Source: Limnobaculum xujianqingii | GTDB taxonomy: Bacteria; Pseudomonadota; Gammaproteobacteria; Enterobacterales; Enterobacteriaceae | Assembly (NCBI RefSeq): GCF_013394855.1 | Contig: NZ_JABMLK010000001.1 | Span: 2,933,501 to 2,997,500, forward strand | Length of the DNA: 64,000 bases | Direction of reading: 5' to 3' | Part shown: piece after piece, positions 40,456-50,439 of the stretch | How positions within the stretch are numbered: the stretch's first letter is position 1 | Layout of the letters: each line of letters begins with the position of its first letter | Translations under genes and position numbers: made by a program | Notes under the pieces: model-generated | Told to the model about the DNA's origin: nothing | Seen by the model: the letters and a program-made list of their open reading frames with translations, nothing else | Database searches by the model: none

Positions 40456-42324
40456 ATGAGTACAGATAATAAACGCTCGTTGCCGGCAACCATGTTAGCC
40501 ACAATTGGTGTGGTTTATGGTGATATAGGTACCAGCCCTCTTTATACCTTAAGAGAATGTTTTTCGGGCTACTATGGATTTAGCGTTGAACCGGATGTCA
40601 TTTTTGGTTTTCTGTCATTAATTTTCTGGATGCTTATTTTAGTGGTATCCCTTAAGTATCTGAGTTTTGTTATGCGGGCAGATAACGCCGGTGAAGGTGG
40701 TATTCTGACGCTAATGTCTCTGGCGGGTAGATATGCCAGCGATAAAAAAACCGCATTTGTGGTGATTATTGGCCTGATTGGCGGCAGCTTCTTTTACGGT
40801 GAAGTGGTAATTACTCCGGCAGTTTCCGTAATGTCCGCTTTGGAAGGGTTAGAGATTCTGGCTCCTTCTCTTGATGCCTACATTGTTCCCTGTGCGGTAG
40901 TTGTGTTAACCATTCTATTCTGTATTCAGAAGCACGGAACCGGTGGTGTTAGTAAAGTATTTGCTCCGGTTATGCTGCTTTGGTTTTTTGTTATTGGTTT
41001 ATTGGGTATCCGCAGCATTATGGCCAGTCCGGAAGTGTTGTATGCATTGAATCCTTCCTGGGCGATTGGCTTTTTCCTTGAATATAAGGCGTTATCGTTT
41101 TTTGCACTTGGGGCTGTAGTTTTGGCTATTACCGGTGTGGAAGCGTTGTATGCGGATATGGGGCACTTTGGCAAAATGCCCATTCGCTATGCCTGGTTTA
41201 CCGTGGTATTGCCCTGTCTGGTTCTGAATTACTTTGGTCAGGGTGCTCTGTTGCTAAGAAGCCCGGAAGCGATAAAAAATCCATTCTTTCTGCTGGCGCC
41301 TGATTGGGCATTAATTCCGTTGTTGATTTTGGCCGCACTGGCTACGGTTATTGCCTCTCAGGCGGTTATATCTGGTGTGTTCTCGCTGACCCGGCAGGCG
41401 GTGCATTTAGGTTATTTACCACCAATGAAAATTTTGCACACATCTGATATGGAGGCGGGGCAAATCTATATCCCTGTGATTAACTGGCTGCTGTATATTG
41501 CTGTGGTACTGGTTATTGTGACTTTCAAACACTCCAGTAATCTTGCCGCCGCTTATGGTATTGCCGTAACAGGAACCATGGTGATTACCTCAATACTCTC
41601 TTGTATTGTGGCTAATCAGAACTGGCACTGGCCGCGTATTGCGACCGTCACTATTCTGACGGTTTTACTGTTTGTTGATATTCCACTGTTTTCAGCTAAC
41701 GCCGTTAAGGTGTTCTCCGGCGGTTGGTTACCGTTGCTGCTGGGGTTGTGTATGTTTATAGTGATGACCTCCTGGAAAAGCGAACGCTTCCGTCTGCTGC
41801 GTCGTTTACATGAGCATGGTAATTCTCTGGAAGCGTTAATTGCTTCGCTGGAAAAGAATCCGCCTACCCGGGTGAAGGGAACTGCGGTGTTTATGATTCG
41901 TACTACCAACGTTATTCCATTCTCTTTGCTGCATAATTTAACCCATAACAAAGTGCTGCATGAGAGAGTCATTCTGATGACGATAAAAACTGTTGATACT
42001 CCTTATGTACATAACGTTCAGCGGGTGACAATTGAGCAGCTTTCACCGTCGTTTTGGCGGGTAGTGTCGAGTTATGGTTATAAAGAAACGCCAAATGTTG
42101 AAAACATCTTCTATCTGTGTGGATTGGAGGGGCTGTCGTTTAGCATGGAGGAAACCTCTTTCTTCCTTTCCCACGAATCGGTGAAATTAGGTAAACGTCC
42201 GTGGTATTTAAAAATCCGCGGGCAGCTGTTTTTGGCGCTTAATCGTAATGCGTTGAGGGCTCCGGACCAGTTTAAGATACCGCCGAATAGGGTGATTGAG
42301 TTGGGGACGCAGATAGATATCTAA
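40456..42324 (+). CDS. kup: Potassium uptake protein Kup
   Basis: Constitutive low-affinity K+/H+ symporter of the KUP/HAK/KT family, 622 residues as in E. coli. N-terminal signature [19 protein letters not shown]; about twelve membrane helices to residue ~440; then a cytoplasmic domain ending [10 protein letters not shown]. Divergent from ravA as in E. coli. No riboswitch fold was recognised in the 163-bp leader. In E. coli the rbs operon follows; here only repeat copy D lies before hsrA. Confidence 0.97.
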   Translation: MSTDNKRSLPATMLATIGVVYGDIGTSPLYTLRECFSGYYGFSVEPDVIFGFLSLIFWMLILVVSLKYLSFVMRADNAGEGGILTLMSLAGRYASDKKTAFVVIIGLIGGSFFYGEVVITPAVSVMSALEGLEILAPSLDAYIVPCAVVVLTILFCIQKHGTGGVSKVFAPVMLLWFFVIGLLGIRSIMASPEVLYALNPSWAIGFFLEYKALSFFALGAVVLAITGVEALYADMGHFGKMPIRYAWFTVVLPCLVLNYFGQGALLLRSPEAIKNPFFLLAPDWALIPLLILAALATVIASQAVISGVFSLTRQAVHLGYLPPMKILHTSDMEAGQIYIPVINWLLYIAVVLVIVTFKHSSNLAAAYGIAVTGTMVITSILSCIVANQNWHWPRIATVTILTVLLFVDIPLFSANAVKVFSGGWLPLLLGLCMFIVMTSWKSERFRLLRRLHEHGNSLEALIASLEKNPPTRVKGTAVFMIRTTNVIPFSLLHNLTHNKVLHERVILMTIKTVDTPYVHNVQRVTIEQLSPSFWRVVSSYGYKETPNVENIFYLCGLEGLSFSMEETSFFLSHESVKLGKRPWYLKIRGQLFLALNRNALRAPDQFKIPPNRVIELGTQIDI

Positions 42325-42362
42325 TTTCTTCGAATTATAGTTATATTTTTAATCAGCTATGA

Positions 42363-42591
42363 GGATATTCCGGCCGTAAAGACGATATTGTACATATCTC
42401 CTTTGTGCTCGGCCGGAAGACCATCAATACTTAAGTTCGGAGTGCGTCGGGCCTACCTTTCCTAGGGGCCGTTACAAAACACCTTTGGTATTTTGCCCTT
42501 CGGGCCAGCGCTAGCGCTGTTCAAACAGGCTTTGCCTGTTTGTCGTTGGCTAACGCCAAGTCGACCCCAACGGAAAGCTCTCCCTCCGATT
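42363..42591 (+). repeat. Dispersed structured repeat, copy D (long form)
   Basis: 229-bp copy in the convergent gap between kup and hsrA. Core and stems match copy C, with an extra module of about 72 bases after CCTAGGGGC: GTTACAAAACACCTTTGG, a CCTTCGGG turn, the CAGCGCTAGCGCTG palindrome and the AACAGGCTTTGCCTGTT hairpin. The same module is present in copy B. It fills most of the 307-bp kup-hsrA gap; nothing else was recognised there. Confidence 0.9.
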
Positions 42592-42631
42592 AGCTTCGCT
42601 AACAGCTAAATTTATCCAGAGATAATTATTA

Positions 42632-44023
42632 TTAATCCTTTCTTCCTGCTATCAAATTATCCCCGTCGCCAGGTTTTAGCATGATAAATACCAGTGAGGA
42701 TAAGAAGGTGATAACGCCCATGGTGATGAAGGTGTAGTGGAAATGGTCGATGGTGTTTCCGCTGGAGAAGGTTTCGTAAGCGTGAAGTACGGTTGCGCTG
42801 ACGGCGACGCCAAAGCTGATGGATAGCTGTTGGGTTACTGCCATCAGGCTATTGCCGGAGCTGGCGGTTTTGTCGGTTAAGTCACCCAGCGTGATGGTAT
42901 TCATGGCGGTGAACTGTATGGACATTACCATTCCCATAAGAAACAGGGGAATTATCAGCATCCAGAGCGGTTCTGCCGGGTCTTGTAGTGAGAATTGAGA
43001 GATCATTGCGCCAATTAGCAGGGTAACGCCAATCAGCGTATTGCGGTAACCAAATTTATTCAGCACTTTAGTGACTATCGATTTAGCCAGCAGTGAGCCA
43101 ACGGCGGTTGGAGCCATCATACAGCCAGCTATCAGCGCTGAATAGCCAAAGCCGATTTGTAGCATTAGCGGCATCAGGAAAGGAACGCTTCCGGTTCCTA
43201 AGCGCGAAACGATGCTGCCGAGAATACCAACGGAGAAAGTGCGGATCTTAAATAGTGATAAATGAAACAGCGGATGCCGGTATCTAAGAGCATGCCACAC
43301 GTACAGGAAAAGTAAAATTATTCCTGAAATAAAGATCAGTATGGCTAATTGCGTTGAAACAATGCGTTCGCTAAACAGTGACAATCCGCTGAGTAGCATC
43401 ACCAGGCTTAAGCCAAATAACAGAAAGCCTAAAATATCAAATTTACGACCGGGAACGGTAAAGTCAGGCATATATTTACGGGCGTAGAACATTCCTATTA
43501 GCCCGATAGGAATATTTATCAGGAATATCCAGTGCCAGGTGGCGTATGTGACTAACCATCCCCCCAATAACGGGCCAACAATAGGGCCAATTAATCCGGG
43601 TATGGTGACAAAATTTAATACGGGTAATAGTTCACTGCGAGGATAGGCTCTTAATAGTGCAAGGCGGGCAACGGGCATCATCATCGCTCCGCCCACACCC
43701 TGAATAATTCGCGAAATAACCAGCATTGATAATGAATGTGACAGGGCACATGACAGTGAACCAAGCACAAACAATAAAACAGAAATCATGAAGACTTTGC
43801 GAGTGCCAAAGCGATCGGCCAGCCAACCGCTAATGGGAATCAACATGGCAACAGTAAGCGTATAGCTAATAATGGCCGACTGCATTGCCAAAGGGGAATG
43901 ATTAAGACTTTTAGCAATAGCTGGAATCGCCGTGTTTAATATGGTGGCATCCAGAGCCTGCATAAAGAACGCAGTAGCGGCAATCCAGGGGAGGCCGGCT
44001 ACACTACGCGCTGATTGAGTCAT
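42632..44023 (-). CDS. hsrA: MFS transporter HsrA (DHA2 family)
   Basis: 463-residue major-facilitator transporter with about fourteen membrane helices, closely matching E. coli HsrA/YieO ([53 protein letters not shown]). DHA2 members export drugs or metabolites; the natural substrate is not known. It starts 3 bp after yieP, forming the conserved yieP-hsrA unit. The C-terminus is shorter than in E. coli. Confidence 0.93.
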   Translation of the reverse strand: MTQSARSVAGLPWIAATAFFMQALDATILNTAIPAIAKSLNHSPLAMQSAIISYTLTVAMLIPISGWLADRFGTRKVFMISVLLFVLGSLSCALSHSLSMLVISRIIQGVGGAMMMPVARLALLRAYPRSELLPVLNFVTIPGLIGPIVGPLLGGWLVTYATWHWIFLINIPIGLIGMFYARKYMPDFTVPGRKFDILGFLLFGLSLVMLLSGLSLFSERIVSTQLAILIFISGIILLFLYVWHALRYRHPLFHLSLFKIRTFSVGILGSIVSRLGTGSVPFLMPLMLQIGFGYSALIAGCMMAPTAVGSLLAKSIVTKVLNKFGYRNTLIGVTLLIGAMISQFSLQDPAEPLWMLIIPLFLMGMVMSIQFTAMNTITLGDLTDKTASSGNSLMAVTQQLSISFGVAVSATVLHAYETFSSGNTIDHFHYTFITMGVITFLSSLVFIMLKPGDGDNLIAGRKD

Positions 44024-44026
44024 TCA

Positions 44027-44746
44027 TTATCCTGCGGTTGATTCAATACTGTAAATCTTAATGTCCTTTTCTAATAATTCCTGTGTAGCCTTAAGTGCTT
44101 CGGCACTATCCTTTTTTAGAATAGCATCAACAATGGATTGATGGTGTTCCAGCTTGATCACTTCATTATTGGTTACCGATCTGAAGTAGGTTTGATAGAC
44201 CGAACTGAACAGGCTGGAGAAAGATGTCAAAAGCGGATTGCAGCTGGCATTGTAGATAAGCTTATGGAATTCCGTATCCACCTGTATCCATTTTTCAGCA
44301 TCGAAATCTTTATGTAATGAGCGCATTTCTGCCATTAAAAGCGAGAGTTGATAGCGCTGTTCATTACTGGCGTGCATTGCAGCCAGAGCTGCTGCCTGAG
44401 GCTCTAACGCCCGGCGTAGTACCACAAAGTGTTGAGTAACTTCAAAAAAGTTATCTTTGCTAATCCACCATGAAAGCAGATCTTTATCGAGAAAATTCCA
44501 GTAATACTTAGGCATAACCCGCGTACCAATCCGCGGTCGGGCAAGTAACATTCCTTTAGCGGTAAGCATTTTCACTGCTTCTCTGATAGCGGTTCTGCTA
44601 ACGCTATATATTTCACAGAGTTCATTTTCACCCGGCAGTATGCTTTCTGCTGCAAATTCGCCAGACAAAATGCGGTGCGCTATCTTCTCTGCAACCAGGT
44701 AAGACAGATTTCGATGGGCAGCCTGCTGCTGAACATTAAATTGCAT
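44027..44746 (-). CDS. yieP: FadR/GntR-family regulator YieP
   Basis: 239-residue regulator: winged helix (AEKIAHRILSGEFAAESILPG, VSRTAIREAVKMLTAKGML) and an FCD effector domain. IGTRVMPKYYWNFLDKDLLSWW and FLTSF-like LLTSFSSLFSSVYQTYF match E. coli YieP. It precedes hsrA and probably controls the pair. The 290-bp gap upstream to mdtG is AT-rich, with one 8-bp inverted repeat (ATTTTATC/GATAAAAT near 44834-44860) and no gene. Confidence 0.93.
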   Translation of the reverse strand: MQFNVQQQAAHRNLSYLVAEKIAHRILSGEFAAESILPGENELCEIYSVSRTAIREAVKMLTAKGMLLARPRIGTRVMPKYYWNFLDKDLLSWWISKDNFFEVTQHFVVLRRALEPQAAALAAMHASNEQRYQLSLLMAEMRSLHKDFDAEKWIQVDTEFHKLIYNASCNPLLTSFSSLFSSVYQTYFRSVTNNEVIKLEHHQSIVDAILKKDSAEALKATQELLEKDIKIYSIESTAG

Positions 44747-45036
44747 TATGTTAAGTATCCTTTCGCGGTTATCAATGTAAACTATTTGATTTTTAATAAT
44801 TATTATTTGTTGTTATTCAACGAGGAACATCTCATTTTATCCCATAAAAGGCGATAAAATAACAAACTCTTCGCCATATTATGATCACACGCAATCGATA
44901 ACGTATTTAATCCAGTTAAATAAATAAGATAGGAATTATCTATCAGGGTTAATTGCGGATAAATTTTCTGTATTTGGGATAAACAACGAATCTCTAACAA
45001 TAGTTTTAGCGGATGAAACACCTTTTTGGAAATAAA

Positions 45037-46281
45037 TTACTCTTCCTGCGGAGGCTCATGTACTTTTCTTGCCAGAAACCAATAAGAGTAGACGGCATTA
45101 ATCAATACCACTATAGCAGTAACGATAAATACTGCACGAAACCCGAGGGTTGCGGCTACGCCGGAACCCAGTAGTGGGCCGCTAACATTACCTATATCGC
45201 GAAATGATTGGTTATAGCTGAATATTCGTCCGGCTACCTGATTACTGCAATTATAAATTAGCAGGGTTTGTACCGCTGGTAATAGTGCGCCATCAGCCAC
45301 CCCCAACAGAAAACGCAGTGCTGCCAGTTGCCAAGGATTTTGCACAAATGCCATGGGGATCAGTACCAAAATGGAGAAAATCAGCATGGCTATCAAAATA
45401 CGTTCCGGCCCGATGCGATCGCCTAATTTACCTAATCGTGGTGCGCTTAACAGGGCAGCAAAGCCGGGGACGGAAGCAATAAATCCGCTAATAAAAGCCA
45501 GGTTCTCAATATTATTTGATATTTCACGCACATACAGCGTCAGAATTGGTGCAATAGAGCCAGTTGCTACCTGAATAATCATGGTGGTAACAAATAGTCC
45601 CAGTACCAGTTTGGGCTTACTCAGTGAGGCAAAAACTTGTCGTCCGCTCAACATGTCTTTTTTATGTACTCGGGTGAACTGCTCTTTAACCGCATACCAG
45701 GTCAGCAGGAAACAGATAAACAGTACGCTGGCGGTAATAAAGAACACCGGACGCAGACCATAACGGTCAGCCAGAAAACCACCAATCAGTGGCCCTAACA
45801 GGGCTCCACTAACAGCCCCGGTTGACAGGGTTCCCAGTGCCCATCCGCTACGGTTGCGGGGTACCTGAGTGGCTATTAGCGCATTGGCGTTGGGTACAAA
45901 TCCTCCCAATACACCTAACATTGCGCGTAACCCAAGGAACTGCCAGATATTCTGGGCCAATCCCATTAATACCATAATAATTGCCATACCCAACGCTGAG
46001 CGAAGCAGCATCAGTTTTCGACCACGACGATCCGCTAACCCGCCCCAAAATGGGGAAGCCAGGGCAGAAAACAGGAAGGTGATACTGAAAACCAGACCTG
46101 ACCATAAATTCAGTTCACGGTGGCCGGTTATGCCGAGTTGCTCTACATATAAAGGTAAGAAAGGCATCACCAGGCTAAAGGCTGCCCCGGTGAGAAAACA
46201 TCCAATCCAAACCACCATCAGATTTCTCTGCCAGTTAACTGGTTCAGTGAGTTCTATCGTGTCGGGATCTTCTGTTGGCAT
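45037..46281 (-). CDS. mdtG: Multidrug efflux MFS transporter MdtG
   Basis: 414-residue DHA1-type exporter (E. coli 408) with twelve predicted helices. WKRNL-like [37 protein letters not shown] and [18 protein letters not shown] match MdtG. In E. coli it confers modest resistance to fosfomycin and deoxycholate and is under MarA/SoxS control. It is not at this chromosomal place in E. coli, so it has moved or been inserted. Single gene; no mar box was recognised. Confidence 0.92.
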   Translation of the reverse strand: MPTEDPDTIELTEPVNWQRNLMVVWIGCFLTGAAFSLVMPFLPLYVEQLGITGHRELNLWSGLVFSITFLFSALASPFWGGLADRRGRKLMLLRSALGMAIIMVLMGLAQNIWQFLGLRAMLGVLGGFVPNANALIATQVPRNRSGWALGTLSTGAVSGALLGPLIGGFLADRYGLRPVFFITASVLFICFLLTWYAVKEQFTRVHKKDMLSGRQVFASLSKPKLVLGLFVTTMIIQVATGSIAPILTLYVREISNNIENLAFISGFIASVPGFAALLSAPRLGKLGDRIGPERILIAMLIFSILVLIPMAFVQNPWQLAALRFLLGVADGALLPAVQTLLIYNCSNQVAGRIFSYNQSFRDIGNVSGPLLGSGVAATLGFRAVFIVTAIVVLINAVYSYWFLARKVHEPPQEE

Positions 46282-46344
46282 GTTTGACCTGCATAGAGTG
46301 GTATTACGGCGAGTGTTTAATACACAATCTCAGAATGCCACTAA

Positions 46345-46387
46345 TACCGCCCTTTTAAAACCGGAATTCAGTTAAAACAGGGCGGTA
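46345..46387. repeat. Inverted repeat between mdtG and yieH
   Basis: TACCGCCCT (46345-46353) and AGGGCGGTA (46379-46387), extended by TTTTAA/TTAAAA with one bulged base. It lies 9 bp past the yieH stop and about 65 bp ahead of mdtG. No U-run follows on the minus strand, so termination of yieH by this hairpin alone is uncertain. Confidence 0.5.
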
Positions 46388-46395
46388 AATCAATT

Positions 46396-47064
46396 TTACG
46401 ACTGATAAATATTCCAGCCTCTTTTTTTCCATAACTCCGGTAGTTCACTCATATTATAGAATGTGGTGACCAGAGGGTGATCGATTGGCTGGTTGTGTGG
46501 ATCGGCACAGTAGTAAAATACCGGAATACCGGCAGCAATACCCGCATGAGCTCCTGCAACGGAGTCCTCAACTAAAATACATTTTTCCAATGGAATATCG
46601 AGACTATCGCAGGCAAATGCCAATAGTGCCGGATCGGGTTTCCAACGCTGGATATCAAAAGCGCTATACAAGTGGTCGCCAAAGAAATCGATCAGTTTGG
46701 TTAGCCCCAGAGAATGCTGCATTTTGCTGACCGGACCATTAGAAACAACGGCCATAGGCACAGTAATGCCTTCCAACAAAGGACGGATCCCTTCAATCGG
46801 CTTCAGGCTCAGTTCGAACAACCGTGCCATATCCTGCCGGTACTCTTTCTCCAGTTTTTCGTCAGGCTGATCGAGACCATAGGTCTCTCTGACTTGAGCA
46901 AACACTTTATAAAGGTTAGTTCCTTTAAACTGTTTTATGCACTCTTCTGTAGAAAGTGGAATGCCATAGCTCTTAAAAACGTTAGAAAAAGATTCACAAC
47001 ATAAAATCTCGCTGTCTACTAAGGTGCCATCACTATCAAACAGCACGCATTCAACCGGTTGCAT
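46396..47064 (-). CDS. yieH: HAD phosphatase YieH (6-phosphogluconate phosphatase)
   Basis: 222-residue HAD-IA hydrolase. Nucleophile motif LFDSDGTLVDSE, motif II VVSNGP, lysine region RWKPDP and the acidic pair VEDSVAGAHAG. Close to E. coli YieH, which dephosphorylates 6-phosphogluconate and related sugar phosphates. In E. coli the first motif is FFDCDGTLVDSE, so S replaces C here without affecting the aspartates. Divergent from adeP, as in E. coli. Confidence 0.93.
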   Translation of the reverse strand: MQPVECVLFDSDGTLVDSEILCCESFSNVFKSYGIPLSTEECIKQFKGTNLYKVFAQVRETYGLDQPDEKLEKEYRQDMARLFELSLKPIEGIRPLLEGITVPMAVVSNGPVSKMQHSLGLTKLIDFFGDHLYSAFDIQRWKPDPALLAFACDSLDIPLEKCILVEDSVAGAHAGIAAGIPVFYYCADPHNQPIDHPLVTTFYNMSELPELWKKRGWNIYQS

Positions 47065-47245
47065 AATTTATTCCTTTACAAGTGACCAATGTGTTTCATG
47101 CCATGTGGCATTGTATATATTAAAACAGCGTTTCAAAAAATGATAGCCCTTTGTTTATTTTGAATTTTTTGATACTTATCATATGGTTTGTAGTACAAAA
47201 CGACCTGTCAGAGTAAGAACTTAATGATAAAAACTTAAATAATTC

Positions 47246-47261
47246 ATGTAATCGATTGCGT
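47246..47261 (+). promoter_or_regulatory. Candidate PurR operator of adeP
   Basis: ATGTAATCGATTGCGT matches the PurR consensus ANGCAANCGNTTNCNT at all but one specified position. It is centred about 67 bp ahead of the adeP start in the yieH-adeP divergent region. Purine permease genes are PurR targets in E. coli, so the site is plausible; not verified. Confidence 0.6.
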
Positions 47262-47320
47262 ATTTTGGTATATGTAGCGGCTTAGTTTTCCATTACTTCA
47301 TCTTTTTCCCGGATATCAAA

Positions 47321-48655
47321 ATGAACAAACCAGTTTCTGGACCTGCTAATGGGCAAGGATTACTAGAGCGCATATTTCAGTTAAATCAACATGGGACAAC
47401 CATCAGAACTGAGATTGTAGCTGGCTTTACCACCTTTTTAACTATGGTTTATATCGTTTTTGTTAACCCTCAAATTTTAGGGGTGGCAGGAATGGATACC
47501 GAAGCCGTTTTTGTTACCACCTGTCTGGTTGCTGCATTTGGTAGCATCTTTATGGGGGTTTTGGCCAATCTGCCGGTTGCACTGGCGCCAGCCATGGGGT
47601 TAAACGCCTTTTTTGCCTTCGTGGTGGTTGGGGCGATGGGCCATTCATGGCAAGTGGCCATGGGCGCTATTTTCTGGGGCTCTTTTGGTTTTCTGTTGCT
47701 GACGCTATTTCGGATTCGTTACTGGATGATCTCCAGTATCCCGGTTAGCCTGCGTGTGGGTATTACCAGCGGTATTGGTCTGTTTATCGGGATGATGGGG
47801 CTGAAAAACGCCGGTATTATTGTACCGAATCCTGATACGCTGGTGGCAGTAGGTAACCTGACCTCGCTGAATGTTGCGTTAGGTATTTTAGGTTTCTTTA
47901 TTATTGCAGTACTGGCGGCAAAAAATATTCATGCGGCAGTACTGATCTCCATAGTGGTTACCACAGGTATTGGCCTGCTGGTGGGTGATGTAACCTATCA
48001 GGGCGTATTTTCTGCACCGCCAAGTATTGCCAGTATTGTTGGTCAGGTAGATGTAAAAGGGGCGTTGGATATTGGCTTAGCCGGCATCATCTTCTCTTTT
48101 ATGTTGATTAACCTGTTTGACTCTTCCGGTACGTTAATTGCGGTAACCGACAAGGCCGGACTGGCAGATGAAAATGGTAAGTTCCCACGTATGAAACAGG
48201 CATTAATGGTGGACAGTATTACTTCTACCGCTGGTGCTTATTTGGGTACGTCCTCTATCTCTACCTATATTGAAAGCTCTTCCGGGGTTTCTGTTGGTGG
48301 AAGAACCGGACTGACGGCGGTTGTGGTTGGTCTGTTATTTTTGCTGGTTATCTTCCTGTCTCCATTGGCGAAAATGGTTCAGCCTTATGCCGTTGCTGGT
48401 GCGCTGATTTATGTGGGGGTTCTGATGACCTCCAGCCTGTCTCGTGTGAAATGGAATGATTTAACTGAAGCAACACCAGCGTTTATTACTGCAGTAATGA
48501 TGCCGTTTACTTTCTCTATTACCGAAGGGATTGCTTTAGGTTTTATCTCTTACTGTGTAATGAAAGCGGGCGTTGGCCGTTGGAGAGAAATTAATCCTTG
48601 CGTACTGATTGTTGCTTTACTGTTTTTGATTAAGATTGTTTTTGTCGATCATTAA
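47321..48655 (+). CDS. adeP: Adenine permease AdeP
   Basis: 444-residue NCS2/AzgA-type nucleobase transporter (E. coli YieG/AdeP, 445). Motifs: GFTTFLTMVYIVFVNPQIL, APAMGLNAFFAFVVV, LFDSSGTLIAVTDKAGL and SSISTYIESSSGVSVGGRTG, the last being the substrate-site region. High-affinity adenine:H+ symport is the known role of AdeP. A candidate PurR operator precedes it and a strong terminator follows. Confidence 0.94.
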   Translation: MNKPVSGPANGQGLLERIFQLNQHGTTIRTEIVAGFTTFLTMVYIVFVNPQILGVAGMDTEAVFVTTCLVAAFGSIFMGVLANLPVALAPAMGLNAFFAFVVVGAMGHSWQVAMGAIFWGSFGFLLLTLFRIRYWMISSIPVSLRVGITSGIGLFIGMMGLKNAGIIVPNPDTLVAVGNLTSLNVALGILGFFIIAVLAAKNIHAAVLISIVVTTGIGLLVGDVTYQGVFSAPPSIASIVGQVDVKGALDIGLAGIIFSFMLINLFDSSGTLIAVTDKAGLADENGKFPRMKQALMVDSITSTAGAYLGTSSISTYIESSSGVSVGGRTGLTAVVVGLLFLLVIFLSPLAKMVQPYAVAGALIYVGVLMTSSLSRVKWNDLTEATPAFITAVMMPFTFSITEGIALGFISYCVMKAGVGRWREINPCVLIVALLFLIKIVFVDH

Positions 48656-48663
48656 TTTAATTG

Positions 48664-48697
48664 AAAAAAACCGGCCTGAAATTCAGGCCGGTTTTTT
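48664..48697. terminator. Bidirectional rho-independent terminator after adeP
   Basis: Stem AAACCGGCCTG with its exact complement (11 bp), AAAT loop, T-run on both strands. It separates adeP from the convergent three-gene unit ending at 48712. Confidence 0.92.
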
Positions 48698-48711
48698 ATT
48701 GTCTCCAGTAA

Positions 48712-49071
48712 TTAGTGAGTCTGAATAGCCGGAGATGAAGGTGTTTCCGTTTGTTTTTTTTCCTCAACAGCCTGATGAGCTTCCCGATAAGCGGTCAGAA
48801 ACACGCTGAAAAAACCATTAGTTGGATACCATTGATCATCTTTCTTAACCACTGGCATATCGATATATAATTCCAGTTCTTTATCTTTGTTAGCGTCGTC
48901 AAGCATCCGGCTCATCAAACCATCGTTATATCCAACGGCAAGAGGGCAGATATAATAAGGATCTTTGGTTACCTCACATTCGCTAAGGATTTTAATCCAT
49001 GTGACTTTTTCCGGCATAGAGATGATGTATTTGCCGGTATTACCGCCATTAATAATTTTATCCAACTGCAT
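48712..49071 (-). CDS. Small protein of unknown function
   Basis: 119-residue protein with no recognised family. It is soluble by appearance (IINGGNTGKYIISMPEKVTW, ECEVTKDPYYICPLAVGYND), with two cysteines and a charged, low-complexity C-terminus. The frame is open for 13 codons upstream, including a hydrophobic stretch (IKIAFLAGLM), but no ATG, GTG or TTG occurs there, so the ATG at 49071 is used; the ribosome site is weak. It is third in a unit with the two paralogues upstream, 23 bp after the preceding stop, and probably works with them. Confidence 0.55.
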   Translation of the reverse strand: MQLDKIINGGNTGKYIISMPEKVTWIKILSECEVTKDPYYICPLAVGYNDGLMSRMLDDANKDKELELYIDMPVVKKDDQWYPTNGFFSVFLTAYREAHQAVEEKKQTETPSSPAIQTH

Positions 49072-49094
49072 CAGACCCGCCAGAAACGCGATTT

Positions 49095-50399
49095 TTATGC
49101 CTGTTCTTTTTCACTCAGCATATTGTAATAGGCATTTTCACCGTTAACTTTTCTTATAATTTTATCTCTGTCTTCAATATTAACAGTGAAATCGCTTTTG
49201 CTGGTTGGCACTACCTGATAGTTAAACTCTTCGACAATGTCGGTAGCCGTTTTATCTCTTCCTGAGGCTTTATAGGTTACTGAGGCTGTACAACTGCGTA
49301 CACGCGATTCGTCGTTATAAGTCGTTTGGCTCATTCCAGCTATTGAATTAAGTCGGTAAAAAATTGGCTGACCGATAATTTTCTGAAGTCTGATGTTATT
49401 CGTTGATGGTTTTGCGTTATCAATAGCATTGAAGCTTTGGTTTAGCTGTTGAACAATTTTTATATTATTGCAGTCCGGTGCTGTAGACGGCGTGAAATAA
49501 ACGATAAGAATGACGACTGCAACCGCAATAATCAGCAATTTCTTAAGGCATCCCCCTCCATTACTTTTTTTGACGGGAGCTGATGCTGGCGTTACTGATG
49601 GTGGTAGTTTTACCGTGCTTTTAGGGGGAGTAATATATTGTTTAGTTTTAGCCGATTTCTTCTTTTTCTTTTGTGGCGAATTGGTTGGTGGTTTTTTTAC
49701 CAGTTCGCGCTTTTCAAGCCACGCCAGTAGCTCATCACTGTCTTTAAAATGAATATCAGGATGTTGGGAAAGTACTGTCTTAGCTCTTTTTATCGTGCGT
49801 TCATTAAGAATGCCGGAATAGTACAACAGCATTAGCATTTCCAGCACGTTGCTATCGGTAGACGACGTTTCATCGTGTTCGATATTAGGTGATTCCGGCT
49901 GGAAATTGTCGATAACCGCAGATTCAGTGGCTACTTTTTCAATAACCATTTCGGAATTAGAGGCGAGTTCTTCAGGGATGATTTGTTCAGGAATATCCTC
50001 AGGCTGGTTTTCTTCAACAATCTCTGGCTCAGGAATATCTTCAGGCTGGCTTTCTTCAACAATCTCTGGCTCAGTATTATCCTCAGGCTGGTTTTCTTCG
50101 ACAACTTCTGGCTCAGGAATATCTTCAGGCTGGTTTTCTTCAACAGCCTCTGGTTCAGGAATATTTTCAGGCTGGTTTTCTTCAACGGTTTCTTGTTCTA
50201 TCGCAGGTTCGTTGGTTACCGGACGTTCACTGATGATTCGATTTTCCAGTAGCCAATCGATAGCACCATCCTGAGAGTCAAAGCTAACGTTGGAGATAAA
50301 TTGCAGGTAGAGCTTTGCCCGACTCAGTTGATCTTCGGTGATCAGGTTTTGTTCATACAGTCGGGTAAGCAGCTCCGTCCGTTGAGTGTTATCTGACAT
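49095..50399 (-). CDS. Single-pass membrane protein with duplicated helical module (paralogue 2)
   Basis: 434-residue unknown protein. The N-terminal module (about residues 6-56: LLTRLYEQNLITEDQLSRAK ... FDSQDGAIDWLLENRII) recurs at 184-234 (LEMLMLLYYSGILNERTIKR ... ELLAWLEKRELV). Between them are five 14-residue acidic repeats (68-137). A lysine-rich stretch precedes one membrane helix (about 285-303, LKKLLIIAVAVVILIVYF), then a 130-residue domain with two cysteines, probably periplasmic. The gene upstream encodes a related protein with the same layout. No function can be assigned; the modules look like helical interaction domains. Confidence 0.7.
   Translation of the reverse strand: MSDNTQRTELLTRLYEQNLITEDQLSRAKLYLQFISNVSFDSQDGAIDWLLENRIISERPVTNEPAIEQETVEENQPENIPEPEAVEENQPEDIPEPEVVEENQPEDNTEPEIVEESQPEDIPEPEIVEENQPEDIPEQIIPEELASNSEMVIEKVATESAVIDNFQPESPNIEHDETSSTDSNVLEMLMLLYYSGILNERTIKRAKTVLSQHPDIHFKDSDELLAWLEKRELVKKPPTNSPQKKKKKSAKTKQYITPPKSTVKLPPSVTPASAPVKKSNGGGCLKKLLIIAVAVVILIVYFTPSTAPDCNNIKIVQQLNQSFNAIDNAKPSTNNIRLQKIIGQPIFYRLNSIAGMSQTTYNDESRVRSCTASVTYKASGRDKTATDIVEEFNYQVVPTSKSDFTVNIEDRDKIIRKVNGENAYYNMLSEKEQA
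49989..50198 (-). repeat. Five 42-bp in-frame tandem repeats
   Basis: Encodes five 14-residue units of the form E-P-E-x-V-E-E-N-Q-P-E-D-I-P (residues 68-137 of the protein at 49095-50399). Units differ by a few bases, so copy number could change by slippage or recombination without a frameshift. The acidic, proline-rich sequence is probably an extended linker. Confidence 0.9.
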
Positions 50400-50439
50400 T
50401 TCTGATTATTCCTGTAATTATTATTCGTTTTCTGACGGG

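Noticed and set aside
49989..50198. Regular 42-bp repeats considered as a CRISPR array
   Set aside because: Units are contiguous with no unique spacers and encode an in-frame protein repeat.
49849..50274. Open frames antisense to the 42-bp repeats
   Set aside because: They arise because the repeat unit is a multiple of three and lacks stops in several frames; the sense frame has the modules and membrane helix.
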